A DNA stretch of 64,000 nucleotides. Source: Pusillimonas sp. UBA3987 (GTDB lineage: Bacteria; Pseudomonadota; Gammaproteobacteria; Burkholderiales; Burkholderiaceae_B). Positions 34,183-43,198 of this stretch are shown here, one piece after another; positions within the stretch are counted from its first letter, which is position 1, and each line of letters starts with the position of its first letter. The notes below the pieces were generated by a model that saw only the letters and a program-made list of their open reading frames with translations, made no database searches and was not told where the DNA came from. The translations under genes and the position numbers were made by a program. The stretch is from positions 124,001-188,000 of the forward strand of contig DGCD01000009.1 in the NCBI GenBank assembly GCA_002384935.1, in the 5' to 3' direction.

Positions 34183-34881
34183 CTACAAATACAAATGCTT
34201 GATCACGTCGTTGCTCAACAACTCTTGGGCCGACCCCGACGCCACGATCTGCCCTTTGAGCAGCAAATAGCCGCTATGCGCAATCGACAAAGCCGCCTCG
34301 GCGTTCTGCTCGATCAGCAGCACCGTGATGCCTTCTTTGTGAATACGCTCAACCGTCATGAAATACTCTTCGATCAACTTGGGCGACAAGCCCAGCGTGG
34401 GCTCGTCCATAACGACCATTTTCGGGTCGCCGATCAGCACCCGGCCCAACGCCACCATGGCCTGCTCGCCGCCGGACAAGGTACCGGCGTCCTGGGAAAG
34501 CCGTTCGCCCACACGAGGAAAGAGCTCAACCACACGCTCAAGCGCCTGTTTGAACGAATCCTTCGGTTTCAACGCGTCGTAGCCAATTTGAAGGTTCTCG
34601 CGCACACTGATTTCGGGGAAAAGACGGCGTCCTTCCGGCACAAAGCCCACGCCCAGCCCTGCCAGGTCTTCCGTTTTGATATCGGCCAATTTGCGATCAC
34701 AGATGGTGACCCTGCCCTCGTAGGGCCGCAGCAAACCTGCAATCGCCTTGAACGTCGTGGTTTTACCGGCGCCATTGGGCCCCAGCAGACAAACAACGCT
34801 GCCTGCATCCACCTTTAAACTGACTTTGTTCAGAATATTGACAACGCCATAGCGCGTACTAATTGCATCAAGCTCAAGCAT
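34183..34881 (-). CDS. livF: Liv-type ABC transporter ATPase LivF (system 1)
   Basis: A 232-residue ABC ATPase. Walker A is GPNGAGKT, the signature is LSGGEQ, and Walker B is VVMDEP, with G-L-S-P-x-L as in LivF. It energises uptake of a branched-chain-amino-acid-type or other small carboxylic substrate together with LivG, LivH and LivM. The start at 34881 overlaps the livG stop by eight bases. Confidence 0.95.
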   Translation of the reverse strand: MLELDAISTRYGVVNILNKVSLKVDAGSVVCLLGPNGAGKTTTFKAIAGLLRPYEGRVTICDRKLADIKTEDLAGLGVGFVPEGRRLFPEISVRENLQIGYDALKPKDSFKQALERVVELFPRVGERLSQDAGTLSGGEQAMVALGRVLIGDPKMVVMDEPTLGLSPKLIEEYFMTVERIHKEGITVLLIEQNAEAALSIAHSGYLLLKGQIVASGSAQELLSNDVIKHLYL

Positions 34882-35704
34882 GGCTGGCCTTTCTTCCCAA
34901 ATAAGCTTCCTGAACACGCGGCAACTGGCGTACCACTTCGAAACGGTCATCACCGATTTTGCGGCCGTAATCCAATACCATGACCCGGTGCGGCAAGGCC
35001 GCCACCAAACGCATGTCGTGCTCAATAATGATGAAACTGAGTGTCGGATTCTCTTGCTGAAGACGCCGGATATCGTCGATTAAGGCGTCGGTATCCCGAT
35101 CGTCCATCCCACTGGAAGGCTCATCGAGCAACACCACTTTAGGTTCCGTGGCCAAGGCACGGGCAATCTCCAGGCGGCGCCGATCAGCCTGCGGCAAGCT
35201 GCTTGCCAGTTGATTTCGACGTTCATACAAATCGGGGGAAACCCGCTTCAACAACTCACCGGCACGCGCCGCGGCACGGCGCATTTCTGCGTTGGCACGC
35301 CCCGGCAACAACAGCGCCGTCAGCACGCCGCATCGTGTTCGGGTATGCATGCCGATAATGACGTTGTCCAGCACACTCAGGCTGCCGAACAATCGGCTTG
35401 TCTGGAATGTGCGCGCAATACCGGCCTCGGCAATCTTATGCGCCGGGATACCGTTCAGCCGCTGCCCTTCCAGAAAGACATCACCTTCTGTCGGCGTATA
35501 AATCCCGGTAATCAGGTTCAACAAAGTTGTCTTGCCGGCGCCATTGGGGCCGATAATGGCCAACACCTCACCACGTTTCAACGTAATATCCACGGACTCA
35601 ACCGCAACCAGTCCGCCAAAACGCATGGTCAGGCCACGACCTTCAAGCACCAGTGACTCTGACGTATTGGGTTCGGGGGCTTTCACTTGTGTATCAATGC
35701 TCAT
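34874..35704 (-). CDS. livG: Liv-type ABC transporter ATPase LivG (system 1)
   Basis: A 276-residue ABC ATPase: Walker A GPNGAGKTT, Walker B VLLDEPSSGMD, and the LivG-specific GIARTFQTSRLF segment. The C-loop reads SLPQADRRRLEIARAL, where LivG proteins normally have a Gly (L-P-Y-G-x-Q). This change may weaken ATP-dimer closure or simply reflect divergence. It overlaps the ends of livM (11 bases) and livF (8 bases). Confidence 0.93.
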   Translation of the reverse strand: MSIDTQVKAPEPNTSESLVLEGRGLTMRFGGLVAVESVDITLKRGEVLAIIGPNGAGKTTLLNLITGIYTPTEGDVFLEGQRLNGIPAHKIAEAGIARTFQTSRLFGSLSVLDNVIIGMHTRTRCGVLTALLLPGRANAEMRRAAARAGELLKRVSPDLYERRNQLASSLPQADRRRLEIARALATEPKVVLLDEPSSGMDDRDTDALIDDIRRLQQENPTLSFIIIEHDMRLVAALPHRVMVLDYGRKIGDDRFEVVRQLPRVQEAYLGRKASHA

Positions 35705-36890
35705 GGTTACGTACTCGCTGAGGGAAAATGCCGCGCGGACGGATAACCAGGAACAGAATGACCACCAGGCCATAAAACAAAATCCGGTAGTCGGAAAACG
35801 CACGGAGTTTCTCGGGCAACATAGTCAGCAGCATGGCGCCCACGATCACACCCAGAATATTGTCCATCCCGCCGGCGATCACCATGGTCATGATGGTGAC
35901 CGAAACCAGGAAAGTGAAGTTGTCGGGCGAAATGAAGCTCACGTAGAACGCATAAACCGTGCCGGCAAAACCGGCCAGGAATGCATCCACAGCAAACGCC
36001 TGCACCTTGTACCAGGTAACGTTGATACCGCAGGCACGCGCCGCAATTTCGTCATCGCGCAGTGCGTTCCACGCCAGGCCGATTCGGGAACTATGCAAAC
36101 GCTTGGCCGACAGAATCGCCAGCCCCACCAGCGCGACGGACACGTAATAGAAGTTGCCCTGGCCCGGCAAGCTATGCCCAAAGAGCTCAATAGGATCATT
36201 GAAGGAATGCCCGAACAAGGTAGGCGGCGGAATCCCCACCAAACCATTTGCCCCGCCAGTCCATTCAAGATTCATCAACAACTGGTGCACCACAATCCCG
36301 AACGCGATTGTGACCAATGCCTGGTAGCTGTCGCGGGTGCGCATCGAGGGCAAGCCCAGCAGATAGCCAAACGTGGTGGCAACAACGGCCGCCACCAGCA
36401 ACCCAACCCAGAAACTCACACCGAAATGAATGGCCAGCAGTGCCGAGGCATAGGCCCCAATGCCGTAAGACGCCCCCGTCGCAAAGTTGGGGATATTGGC
36501 GCTGCCCAGCTGAAAGTTCAGGGCTAACGCCAACACCGCGTACAGATTGCCGATAATCAGCAAGTGCAGCGCATAAGTATCGCCACCCAATAACCAGGGA
36601 AACAAAACCGCCAGAGCAATCCCCAGCACCGTCGCCACGCTGCGCTTGCGACGAAAGGCGTCAACCAGCCGCTCTTCAAACAACGGACGACGCTGGACGG
36701 CGATCAGGGCGATGGCGAACAGCGCCAGCAAACCCAGCACAGCAACCCAGCTTTCAACTGCCAGGAACACCCATAGAAACGCCGTGGCACCCAATGTCAG
36801 CGCCAGCACAATCAGCAAATCGACCAGCCCGCTGGGGGCCGCCTGTGCGACAACCGGGTCTGTTGAATGCGTTACTTGATTCTTTTGCAT
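35694..36890 (-). CDS. livM: Liv-type ABC transporter permease LivM (system 1)
   Basis: A 398-residue permease with about 10 helices, including an N-terminal extension of two or three helices typical of LivM. GYLLGLPSMRTRDSYQALVTIAFG and SKRLHSSRIGLAWNALRDDEIAARACGI are characteristic of the family. The start overlaps livH by one base (TGATG). Confidence 0.95.
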   Translation of the reverse strand: MQKNQVTHSTDPVVAQAAPSGLVDLLIVLALTLGATAFLWVFLAVESWVAVLGLLALFAIALIAVQRRPLFEERLVDAFRRKRSVATVLGIALAVLFPWLLGGDTYALHLLIIGNLYAVLALALNFQLGSANIPNFATGASYGIGAYASALLAIHFGVSFWVGLLVAAVVATTFGYLLGLPSMRTRDSYQALVTIAFGIVVHQLLMNLEWTGGANGLVGIPPPTLFGHSFNDPIELFGHSLPGQGNFYYVSVALVGLAILSAKRLHSSRIGLAWNALRDDEIAARACGINVTWYKVQAFAVDAFLAGFAGTVYAFYVSFISPDNFTFLVSVTIMTMVIAGGMDNILGVIVGAMLLTMLPEKLRAFSDYRILFYGLVVILFLVIRPRGIFPQRVRNHEH

Positions 36891-37807
36891 CAGACCTTCT
36901 CCATTTTCTGGGATCCGAACAGCCCGGCCGGACGAAACACCAGTACCAAAATAACCAATGCAAAAACGAACACCAGACGGTAAGAAGTACCGTTGGGAAC
37001 GTAGCCTTGCACAATGGTTTCAATAGCGGCAATAAGCAACGCACCGATAATGGCGCCGCCCAACCGGCCCAAACCACCCACAACCGCGGCCGAAAAGCCG
37101 ATAAGACCGGCCTGAATGCCGAAATCGAATCGCACCACGCCTGCATAGCTGGCCATGAAAATACCGCCCACGGCACCAATGGCCGAGGCAATGAAAAAAG
37201 CGCGCCGAAATACAGGACCACTGGCAATCGCAAACAAACGGGCTGTTTCACGATCCTGGGATACCGCGCGCAAACGCATGCCGGCCGGTGTCCGGTGCAA
37301 CACATACAAAAGCGCCGCCACCAGGCCCACCGACACCAGAACCGAGACCACGCTGATCATGGGAATTGCCCCAAACGGGGTGGTGATGCTGCCCTGCGCC
37401 AAGGCGGGAAAAGCATGCGGGTTACTTCCTTCGGGATACAGGTGACGAATCAGTTCGCGCAAAACAATACCAAGCGCGACTGTGGCCACCAGCGGCATCA
37501 TGGCGGGCGAATCGCGAAAGCGGCTGATAACCAGCTTGTCGAGCCCCACGCCCAGCCAGCCCACCGCCACAATAGCGATCAGGCACGCCGCACCCAATAC
37601 CAGCCAGGAAGCATCTGCACCCAGGCTGGCAGCCACAATTTGAACAGCCGCCAAGGCAACGAAAGGCGCAACCAGCGCCACGTCGCCGTGAGAAAAATGG
37701 ATGACCTGCAATACACCAAACAACAGACTAAAGCCCAATGCCAATAAGCTGTATATGCAACCCAAGGTCAACCAGTTGATAAGCTGCTGGAACAAGACGT
37801 CCTGCAT
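36890..37807 (-). CDS. livH: Liv-type ABC transporter permease LivH (system 1)
   Basis: A 305-residue permease with about eight helices; Q-x-x-x-W-L-T-L-G-C-I-Y-S-L-L-A-L-G-F-S-L at the start and GRLGGAIIGALLIAAIETI late in the protein are LivH hallmarks. The ATG at 37807 has AGGAG eight bases upstream and is preferred to the longer frame. First gene of the minus-strand transport-catabolic run; the binding-protein gene diverges. Confidence 0.93.
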   Translation of the reverse strand: MQDVLFQQLINWLTLGCIYSLLALGFSLLFGVLQVIHFSHGDVALVAPFVALAAVQIVAASLGADASWLVLGAACLIAIVAVGWLGVGLDKLVISRFRDSPAMMPLVATVALGIVLRELIRHLYPEGSNPHAFPALAQGSITTPFGAIPMISVVSVLVSVGLVAALLYVLHRTPAGMRLRAVSQDRETARLFAIASGPVFRRAFFIASAIGAVGGIFMASYAGVVRFDFGIQAGLIGFSAAVVGGLGRLGGAIIGALLIAAIETIVQGYVPNGTSYRLVFVFALVILVLVFRPAGLFGSQKMEKV

Positions 37808-38013
37808 ACTATTGACTCCTGAAAGTTCCAATGGAACGATTTGCAAGGGGTCCATTAAACCCAAAAAACCGCCGTCGCTGATTCGCTTTTTTCAATTGAC
37901 TACGTCGGAAAACGCGAACCAGCATCGCGCCCACCCTCGGTATGATGCATTTTCAGTCGTGTGATGGTTGACTCCTTCGCCGATCCCACCAATGACACTT
38001 CAGAGGATTGACA

Positions 38014-39165
38014 ATGAACGCATTTTCAACTCTTACAAAAACATCTGCATCGCGACGACGCCACCTTCTGGGTGCTCTCGTTGTGGCATGCTCCACATTC
38101 CTGGGTGCCGGCGTCGCACAAGCACAAGAAACCATCAAACTCGGCTTCATCGGCCCCATGAGCGGGGGTAATGCCCAGCAAGGGCTGGGCGCCAAGAACG
38201 GCTTCCTGCTGGCCATTGACCAATGGAATAACACCGAAGGCGTACCCTTTAAAGTGGAAGGCGTCGTGCTCGACGATGCTTCCGATCCGCAAGCGGGCGT
38301 TTCAGCCGCATTGAAACTCGTTAACGATCGCGATGTGGTTGCCGCAACAGGCCACTGGAACAGCCCGGTTGCCCTGGCAACCCTGCCTGTTTTCAACCGC
38401 TCGCAAATGCCTTTCATCGTTTGGGGCGCCATCAGCCCGAAAATTACCGAGCAGAATCTGGCCAACACAACCCGTGTCACACCCACGCTGGTGAATGAAA
38501 ACAAACCCCTGGCCGACTGGGCTGCCAAAGACCTGGGCGCCAAAAAGATTGCCATCATTGCCGACACCAGCGACTACGGCGCCGCTAACCTGAAATGGTT
38601 CGGTACATTTTTCGAAGAAGCCGGCGGCGAGGTCATCGCCCGTGAAAGCTTTCCTGTCGGCACCACCGATTTCCGCGCCATCCTGACCAAGGTCAAATCG
38701 TTGAACCCCGACGCGGTGTACTTTGGCGGCGTCATTACAGAAGCCGGCATTGTGCGCAAGCAAATGGCTGAATTGGGCATGGAACAACCGATGCTTGGCA
38801 TCAGCGGCATCCACGACCCTGAGCTCATCGAAATCGCCGGAGAAGCGGCCAATGGTGTCGTGGTCGGCGTACCCAAGGCACAAAGCAATCCAAAGCTGAA
38901 AGCCATGGAAGACGCCTATAAGGCAAAAGGCTACAAAGAAGCCCAAAGCCCCTATACCAAGTATGCCTACGACGCAACCGGCATTCTGCTGGAAGCGATC
39001 AAGCAAGCCGGACCCAAAAACAAAAAAGCCATCGCCGAAACCATCCGCAGCATCAGCTACGACGGCGCACTGGGCACCACCACTTTCGATGACAACGGGC
39101 AAACCGAAATCCCGGTCGACATCGAAGTGCGCACCGTTAAAAACGGCGAGTGGACAAGCTACTAA
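38014..39165 (+). CDS. Liv-type periplasmic binding protein (system 1)
   Basis: A 383-residue ABC binding protein of the LivJ/LivK type I fold. The N terminus has a twin-Arg-like RRR followed by a hydrophobic signal (cleavage near VAQA-Q, residue 32), so export may be Sec or Tat. IKLGFIGPMSGGNAQQG is the usual first strand. AGAGG lies just before the ATG at 38014. It diverges from livH over 206 bases and should supply ligand to that permease. The ligand is unknown but, from the downstream enzymes, is likely to contain nitrogen. Confidence 0.93.
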   Translation: MNAFSTLTKTSASRRRHLLGALVVACSTFLGAGVAQAQETIKLGFIGPMSGGNAQQGLGAKNGFLLAIDQWNNTEGVPFKVEGVVLDDASDPQAGVSAALKLVNDRDVVAATGHWNSPVALATLPVFNRSQMPFIVWGAISPKITEQNLANTTRVTPTLVNENKPLADWAAKDLGAKKIAIIADTSDYGAANLKWFGTFFEEAGGEVIARESFPVGTTDFRAILTKVKSLNPDAVYFGGVITEAGIVRKQMAELGMEQPMLGISGIHDPELIEIAGEAANGVVVGVPKAQSNPKLKAMEDAYKAKGYKEAQSPYTKYAYDATGILLEAIKQAGPKNKKAIAETIRSISYDGALGTTTFDDNGQTEIPVDIEVRTVKNGEWTSY

Positions 39166-39231
39166 GACATAGTTAGTAAGAACATCGGTTACAGGCCCCG
39201 AAACCGGCCGGCACCGTCAAGCTGCCCGTTC

Positions 39232-39282
39232 AGCGCTCACCGCCCTTCCACAGCAGTTTTGAGGGGGTGTGAGCGCTTTTTT
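39232..39282 (+). terminator. Rho-independent terminator after the system-1 binding protein
   Basis: The 9-bp stem AGCGCTCAC / GTGAGCGCT (39232-39240, 39269-39277) encloses a 28-base loop with further partial pairing and is followed by a run of six T. Confidence 0.85.
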
Positions 39283-39310
39283 GCGCGAAATGACGCGTGA
39301 TAGAATGAAT

Positions 39311-39325
39311 TGCGCTGTATGCGCA
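39311..39325. promoter_or_regulatory. Candidate LysR-type binding site
   Basis: A perfect inverted repeat TGCGC-N5-GCGCA lies about 85 bases before the LysR start codon, between the terminator and the gene. LysR regulators commonly bind dyad-symmetric sites of this form in their own promoter. Confidence 0.4.
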
Positions 39326-39408
39326 TCATTGTTTCGTGATATTCGCGCCTTGGTGGCAAACAAGGCAACTAAAACAATTTTTAGAAAGCATTTGCCTGCC
39401 TAAACCCC

Positions 39409-40410
39409 ATGCTCACCCGACTCACTTTCCGACAACTGGAATATTGTTTGGCCGCCGGCGAGTTCGGAAGCGTTGCCAAAGCAGCCGAGCATATCCACAT
39501 TTCGCCATCGTCCATTTCGGCGGCCATTACTCAGGTTGAAACCGAGCTATCCGTCACGCTGTTTATACGCCGCCATGCACAAGGCCTATCGCTTACACCA
39601 GCCGGCGTGGAAGTACTGAAGCAAATTCGCCTGACGCTTGATCAGGCACTCAGCCTCTACGATATTGCCAACAACACCCAGCATTTAGTGCGCGGGCCAT
39701 TACGCGTAGGGTGTTTTACACCACTGGCCGCCATGATTGCCCCCGAGTTGTGCCAGGGCTTTGCCCGCGCCCACCCAGGCGCCGAAGTACTGCAAATCGA
39801 GGATCATCACGAAGGCCTCATAGAACGGCTACGCAACGCCCAGATCGACGTTGCCATCACCTACGACTTAAACGTGGCTGAAAGTGATATTGAGTTTGAA
39901 GCACTGGCCTCGTTGCCCCCCTTCGTCATCGTCAGCGAGTCCGATGTGCTGGCGCAAAACCGCATCACCTCGCTCAAGGCGTTGGCCAAGCGCCCCATGA
40001 TCCTGCTCGATTTGCCGCTTAGCCGGGAATATTTTTTATCGTTGTTCCGCGAGGCTGGTGTATCGCCGACCATCGCCGCGCGCTCCACCAGCCCCGACGT
40101 CCTGCGCTCGCTGGTTGCCAACGGGGTGGGATACTCGCTGGCCAATGTACGCCCGCGCACCAATGTATCGCTCGACGGGAAGCGGCTGGTAAGCGTTAAT
40201 TTGAAAGGCCAGCACCGCCCCATGAAACTGGGGCTGGCCTGGTTGAAAGACCAGAAACTGCGCAACGTGGTGGAGGCATTCATGGAACGTTGCCGCACCT
40301 GCATTTCAGACGGGCACATTCCAGGGATGTCGGCGCCGGGATTCGCGGGAAAGGTAGCGGATAGCCCGTCTGCAAACCCAAACGAACGTGAAATATCACA
40401 AGGGCGGTAA
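39409..40410 (+). CDS. LysR-family transcriptional regulator
   Basis: A 333-residue LysR protein: winged helix at residues 1-60 (TFRQLEYCLAAGEFGSVAKAAEHIHISPSSISAAI) and a two-lobe substrate-binding domain from about 90 to 300. The C terminus has about 30 extra residues of low complexity. It stands between the two Liv clusters and is convergent with the dehydrogenase of the Rieske operon. Its target is not clear from position; either Liv cluster is possible. Confidence 0.92.
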   Translation: MLTRLTFRQLEYCLAAGEFGSVAKAAEHIHISPSSISAAITQVETELSVTLFIRRHAQGLSLTPAGVEVLKQIRLTLDQALSLYDIANNTQHLVRGPLRVGCFTPLAAMIAPELCQGFARAHPGAEVLQIEDHHEGLIERLRNAQIDVAITYDLNVAESDIEFEALASLPPFVIVSESDVLAQNRITSLKALAKRPMILLDLPLSREYFLSLFREAGVSPTIAARSTSPDVLRSLVANGVGYSLANVRPRTNVSLDGKRLVSVNLKGQHRPMKLGLAWLKDQKLRNVVEAFMERCRTCISDGHIPGMSAPGFAGKVADSPSANPNEREISQGR

Positions 40411-40422
40411 CAACCGCTCTTG
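40399..40422. terminator. Terminator-like hairpin between convergent genes
   Basis: The stem CAAGGGCGGT / ACCGCTCTTG is 10 bp with one G-T pair and a 4-base loop, and spans the stop of the LysR gene. No long T run follows on either side. Confidence 0.5.
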
Positions 40423-40429
40423 CCAGGAT

Positions 40430-41266
40430 TTAGTCAGACGACTTTAAAACCTCGGGCCCCAATCGGGCAAACCATTCTCTGGGTGAAACACCCTGATCGG
40501 GCCCCAGCATGGAAAACCCGCCATCAACAGGAACATCAACGCCTGTCATCCACGAAGCCTTGTCTGTCGCCAGGAATGAAACGACGTGACCAATTTCTTC
40601 CCCGCGCCCGACCCGGCCCAAAGGATGAAAACGCGCCCCCACGGCATCGGCCAGATCCCGGTTGCCGGCACTCATGGATTGTGTTGCAGGCGACCAGGTC
40701 CAGGCCGGGGAAACCGACAGCACACGAATCCCCTGGGGCGCCAGGTCAACCGCAAAGTTGCGCGTAATTTGCAGCATAGCCGCCTTGGAGGCCGGGTAAA
40801 TCGCGCGACCGGCAGCACCGAACTTGCCACCGGTGCTGCCCAGGTTCACGACAACACTGCCTTTGCCCATATGTGGCACTGCCTTCTGGGTAAAGATGGC
40901 GGCGGAAATCAAATTTACGTTCAAGGTTTGAAACCACTGATCACGCGACGACGCCAGGCCCTGATCCGCATAACTGCAGGCATTGTTCACCAGAATATCA
41001 AGGCGCCCGAACTTGTTTGCAACAAAATCAACACAGTGGTCAATCGCTTCGTCGGACGTTACGTCGGCCTCGATGAAACAGGCACGTTCACCAATACTGT
41101 GCGCCACCGCTTGCCCGGCATCGGCACCCAAACCCACAAGTACGACTTGCGCACCATCGTTGGCGAGTACTTTGGCGATGTCGCTGCCGATGCCTTGCGA
41201 GGCGCCGGTCACGATGGCAACTTTCCCCGCCAGGGCTAATTGGGATGCTTGATCTTGCGCCAACAC
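40430..41266 (-). CDS. Short-chain dehydrogenase/reductase of the Rieske operon
   Basis: A 278-residue SDR. Motifs: V-T-G-A-S-Q-G-I-G (cofactor), N-N-A-C (NNAG variant), a Ser in NLGSTGG and Y-P-A-S-K as the catalytic YxxxK. AAGGAG precedes both GTG 41266 and TTG 41263; the choice between them does not change the domain. It lies 30 bases after the oxygenase beta gene and could be the cis-diol dehydrogenase that follows a ring-hydroxylating dioxygenase. That role is an inference. Confidence 0.85.
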   Translation of the reverse strand: MLAQDQASQLALAGKVAIVTGASQGIGSDIAKVLANDGAQVVLVGLGADAGQAVAHSIGERACFIEADVTSDEAIDHCVDFVANKFGRLDILVNNACSYADQGLASSRDQWFQTLNVNLISAAIFTQKAVPHMGKGSVVVNLGSTGGKFGAAGRAIYPASKAAMLQITRNFAVDLAPQGIRVLSVSPAWTWSPATQSMSAGNRDLADAVGARFHPLGRVGRGEEIGHVVSFLATDKASWMTGVDVPVDGGFSMLGPDQGVSPREWFARLGPEVLKSSD

Positions 41267-41296
41267 GCTCTCCTTATGGCCAAACGAACTCAAACT

Positions 41297-41830
41297 TCAA
41301 ATATGCATGTCCAGCATACCGAACACACCTTCGCAATTTGTAAGGTTGACTCTTTTCAGGTGTATGGCCCAACCACCTGATTCGGTCGCGGCCAGCTTAT
41401 GGTAAACCGTTGCACCTAATTGACGCGCCTCCAGGCGATACTCCGTCAGTTGCAAACTGGAACGCACAATGACATGGCCTTCGGCGTCGGTACCGTCGAT
41501 CATGACATTGCCAACCAGGCGACTGCCGTAGGTAGGCGGATGTTGTGACCAATTGCGTTCATGATTGACCCGGCGCACCCGCACTTCACGCAACATCGCA
41601 TCTTCCCAGAACAGGGACACATGATCGAACGGACTTTCCTGGTCTTGTTTGCGCGGAACCCAATATCTGCCCTCGGGCGTCCAAAGCGCCAGCCATTCAT
41701 CCAGCCTGCGATCGTCGAGCAGGCGGGCCTCATGATAAAGATACTGCTGAATGCTGTGATACGTTTCCAGCGACGGCGAGGCACTGGCAACGGGCTCAAC
41801 GGAAAAATCAAAAGTACGATCAAGCAGCAT
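41297..41830 (-). CDS. Ring-hydroxylating oxygenase beta (small) subunit
   Basis: A 177-residue protein of the SnoaL/NTF2-like fold used by dioxygenase small subunits. The motif E-A-R-L-L-D-D-R-R-L-D-E-W-L-A-L-W-T-P-E-G-R-Y-W-V-P is diagnostic. It forms an alpha3beta3 hexamer with the Rieske subunit encoded two bases upstream. The subunit is structural in known members and has no metal site. Confidence 0.93.
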   Translation of the reverse strand: MLLDRTFDFSVEPVASASPSLETYHSIQQYLYHEARLLDDRRLDEWLALWTPEGRYWVPRKQDQESPFDHVSLFWEDAMLREVRVRRVNHERNWSQHPPTYGSRLVGNVMIDGTDAEGHVIVRSSLQLTEYRLEARQLGATVYHKLAATESGGWAIHLKRVNLTNCEGVFGMLDMHI

Positions 41831-41832
41831 GT

Positions 41833-43158
41833 TTATTTCTCCTGTGACTGGGCATAATCACCCGACAACATGTACTGTTTCCAGGCCGCAAACTGGTTAC
41901 GCATCGGCAACTCACTGGTACCGTTTGTAGAAACCGTGCCTTCCGGCGTTTCTTTGTCGGTGCCGGCATAGCGATGCTGGCTGACCCAATCGCCGCCGCG
42001 GGTCATATTGCCGTCTTGGCAACGCCGGTACACCTCAATATCGTCTGGCATCACGTTGGACGATGGGGAGTTGATGATGTTGGTGTAGGTCAAGGCCCGA
42101 TCAAAAACCTCATCCGGTGCGCCTTTCAAGCGAAAGGTTTGTATTTCAATAAGCGTTCGATCAACGCTAATGGGGCGAATCACACGGAACTGCTGGAATA
42201 CGGTATGGGGTGAGCCGCTGCCGTAAATCACGGTGTTATGCCGGTTCATACCCAGAATTTCACGCGCCTTGTCTTCACCATGCACCTTGGCCAGCGATTC
42301 AAAATGGGCGCGCGAGACTGGGTCTCGCGTTGCCGCTGCCGGATCAAAAATGGCTTCCATATAACCATGGCCATTCTTGTAGGCGCGCAACTCAAGCTTT
42401 TCCCAAAACTCGTAGGGCTCGCCGTTGCCATCCATAATCAACAGCTCAAAAGGCTTCTCGCCCAAATGCTCGGCCTCGTCACGCGCTGCCATGAACGACG
42501 ACTCGTGCGTTATAGGCGCGTGCATGGTGTCGTGCAGATTTTCATAGAACACTTTCCAGTTGGAATGCTGCAGCACCTGGAAAACACCACCCACAACTTC
42601 AACCTCGCCCACCGGCGAACGATCACACAGATTCTGAATCGAAGACGCGGCGCCGTCCAGGAAAGTCAGCAGATCGGGGCCCTGCTCCGACTGGCTGGCA
42701 AACACAAAGCCACAGAACGACTCCACCCGCGCCAATGCACGCATGGAAAAATCCGGATGTGATTTGTCGAACGACGTGCCTTCCATGCCCCGGCGCAACG
42801 GAACAGCCAGCAGCTCACCGCTGAGCTTATAGGCCCACGCGTGGTACGGGCAGCGAAGAAACTTGCCGGCATTGCCGCTGCCCTGGGAGACGAGTTGGGC
42901 GCCTTTGTGCGCACAGCGGTTATACAAGACATTGATCTTGCCATCGCTATCGCGCGTCATGATGACGTCCTGGTCGCCGATGCGGCTTGTAATATAGTCG
43001 CCTGGATTCTTTACCTGGCTTTCATGACCCACATAAATCCAGGCCTGTCCGTAGATACGATCCATTTCAAGCTTGAAAATTTCAGGGTCGGTATAAACCC
43101 GCTTATGCACGCTGTCTGGACGGACCAGACCCGCAATTTCTTCGTTGCCAATGCTCAT
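41833..43158 (-). CDS. Rieske ring-hydroxylating oxygenase alpha subunit
   Basis: A 441-residue catalytic subunit. The Rieske [2Fe-2S] ligands are C82-x-H84 and C103-x2-H106. The mononuclear iron site has H213 and H218, with the bridging Asp D210 three residues before H213 (ENLHDTMHAPITH); the third carboxylate ligand is probably in the MPDDIEVY segment. The overall type is that of benzoate/anthranilate/salicylate-like oxygenases, but the substrate cannot be named. GGAGG precedes the ATG at 43158. No ferredoxin or reductase gene lies in the window, so electrons must come from elsewhere. Confidence 0.93.
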   Translation of the reverse strand: MSIGNEEIAGLVRPDSVHKRVYTDPEIFKLEMDRIYGQAWIYVGHESQVKNPGDYITSRIGDQDVIMTRDSDGKINVLYNRCAHKGAQLVSQGSGNAGKFLRCPYHAWAYKLSGELLAVPLRRGMEGTSFDKSHPDFSMRALARVESFCGFVFASQSEQGPDLLTFLDGAASSIQNLCDRSPVGEVEVVGGVFQVLQHSNWKVFYENLHDTMHAPITHESSFMAARDEAEHLGEKPFELLIMDGNGEPYEFWEKLELRAYKNGHGYMEAIFDPAAATRDPVSRAHFESLAKVHGEDKAREILGMNRHNTVIYGSGSPHTVFQQFRVIRPISVDRTLIEIQTFRLKGAPDEVFDRALTYTNIINSPSSNVMPDDIEVYRRCQDGNMTRGGDWVSQHRYAGTDKETPEGTVSTNGTSELPMRNQFAAWKQYMLSGDYAQSQEK

Positions 43159-43198
43159 GCTGTCCTCCGAACGGTTCAAGAGTCATTTCTTAAAAATC

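Noticed and set aside
35532..37747. Long plus-strand open frames (331 and 317 codons) opposite livM and livH of system 1
   Set aside because: They are antisense to well-supported permease genes, rich in His, Arg, Gln and Asn, with no recognisable domain or ribosome-binding site; they arise from the codon bias of the true strand.
38302..39102. Minus-strand open frame of 266 codons opposite the system-1 binding protein
   Set aside because: It is the mirror of a clear LivK-like gene and has no family similarity or start signal.
40586..41239. Plus-strand open frame of 217 codons opposite the short-chain dehydrogenase
   Set aside because: The minus-strand dehydrogenase has all family motifs; the opposite frame has none.
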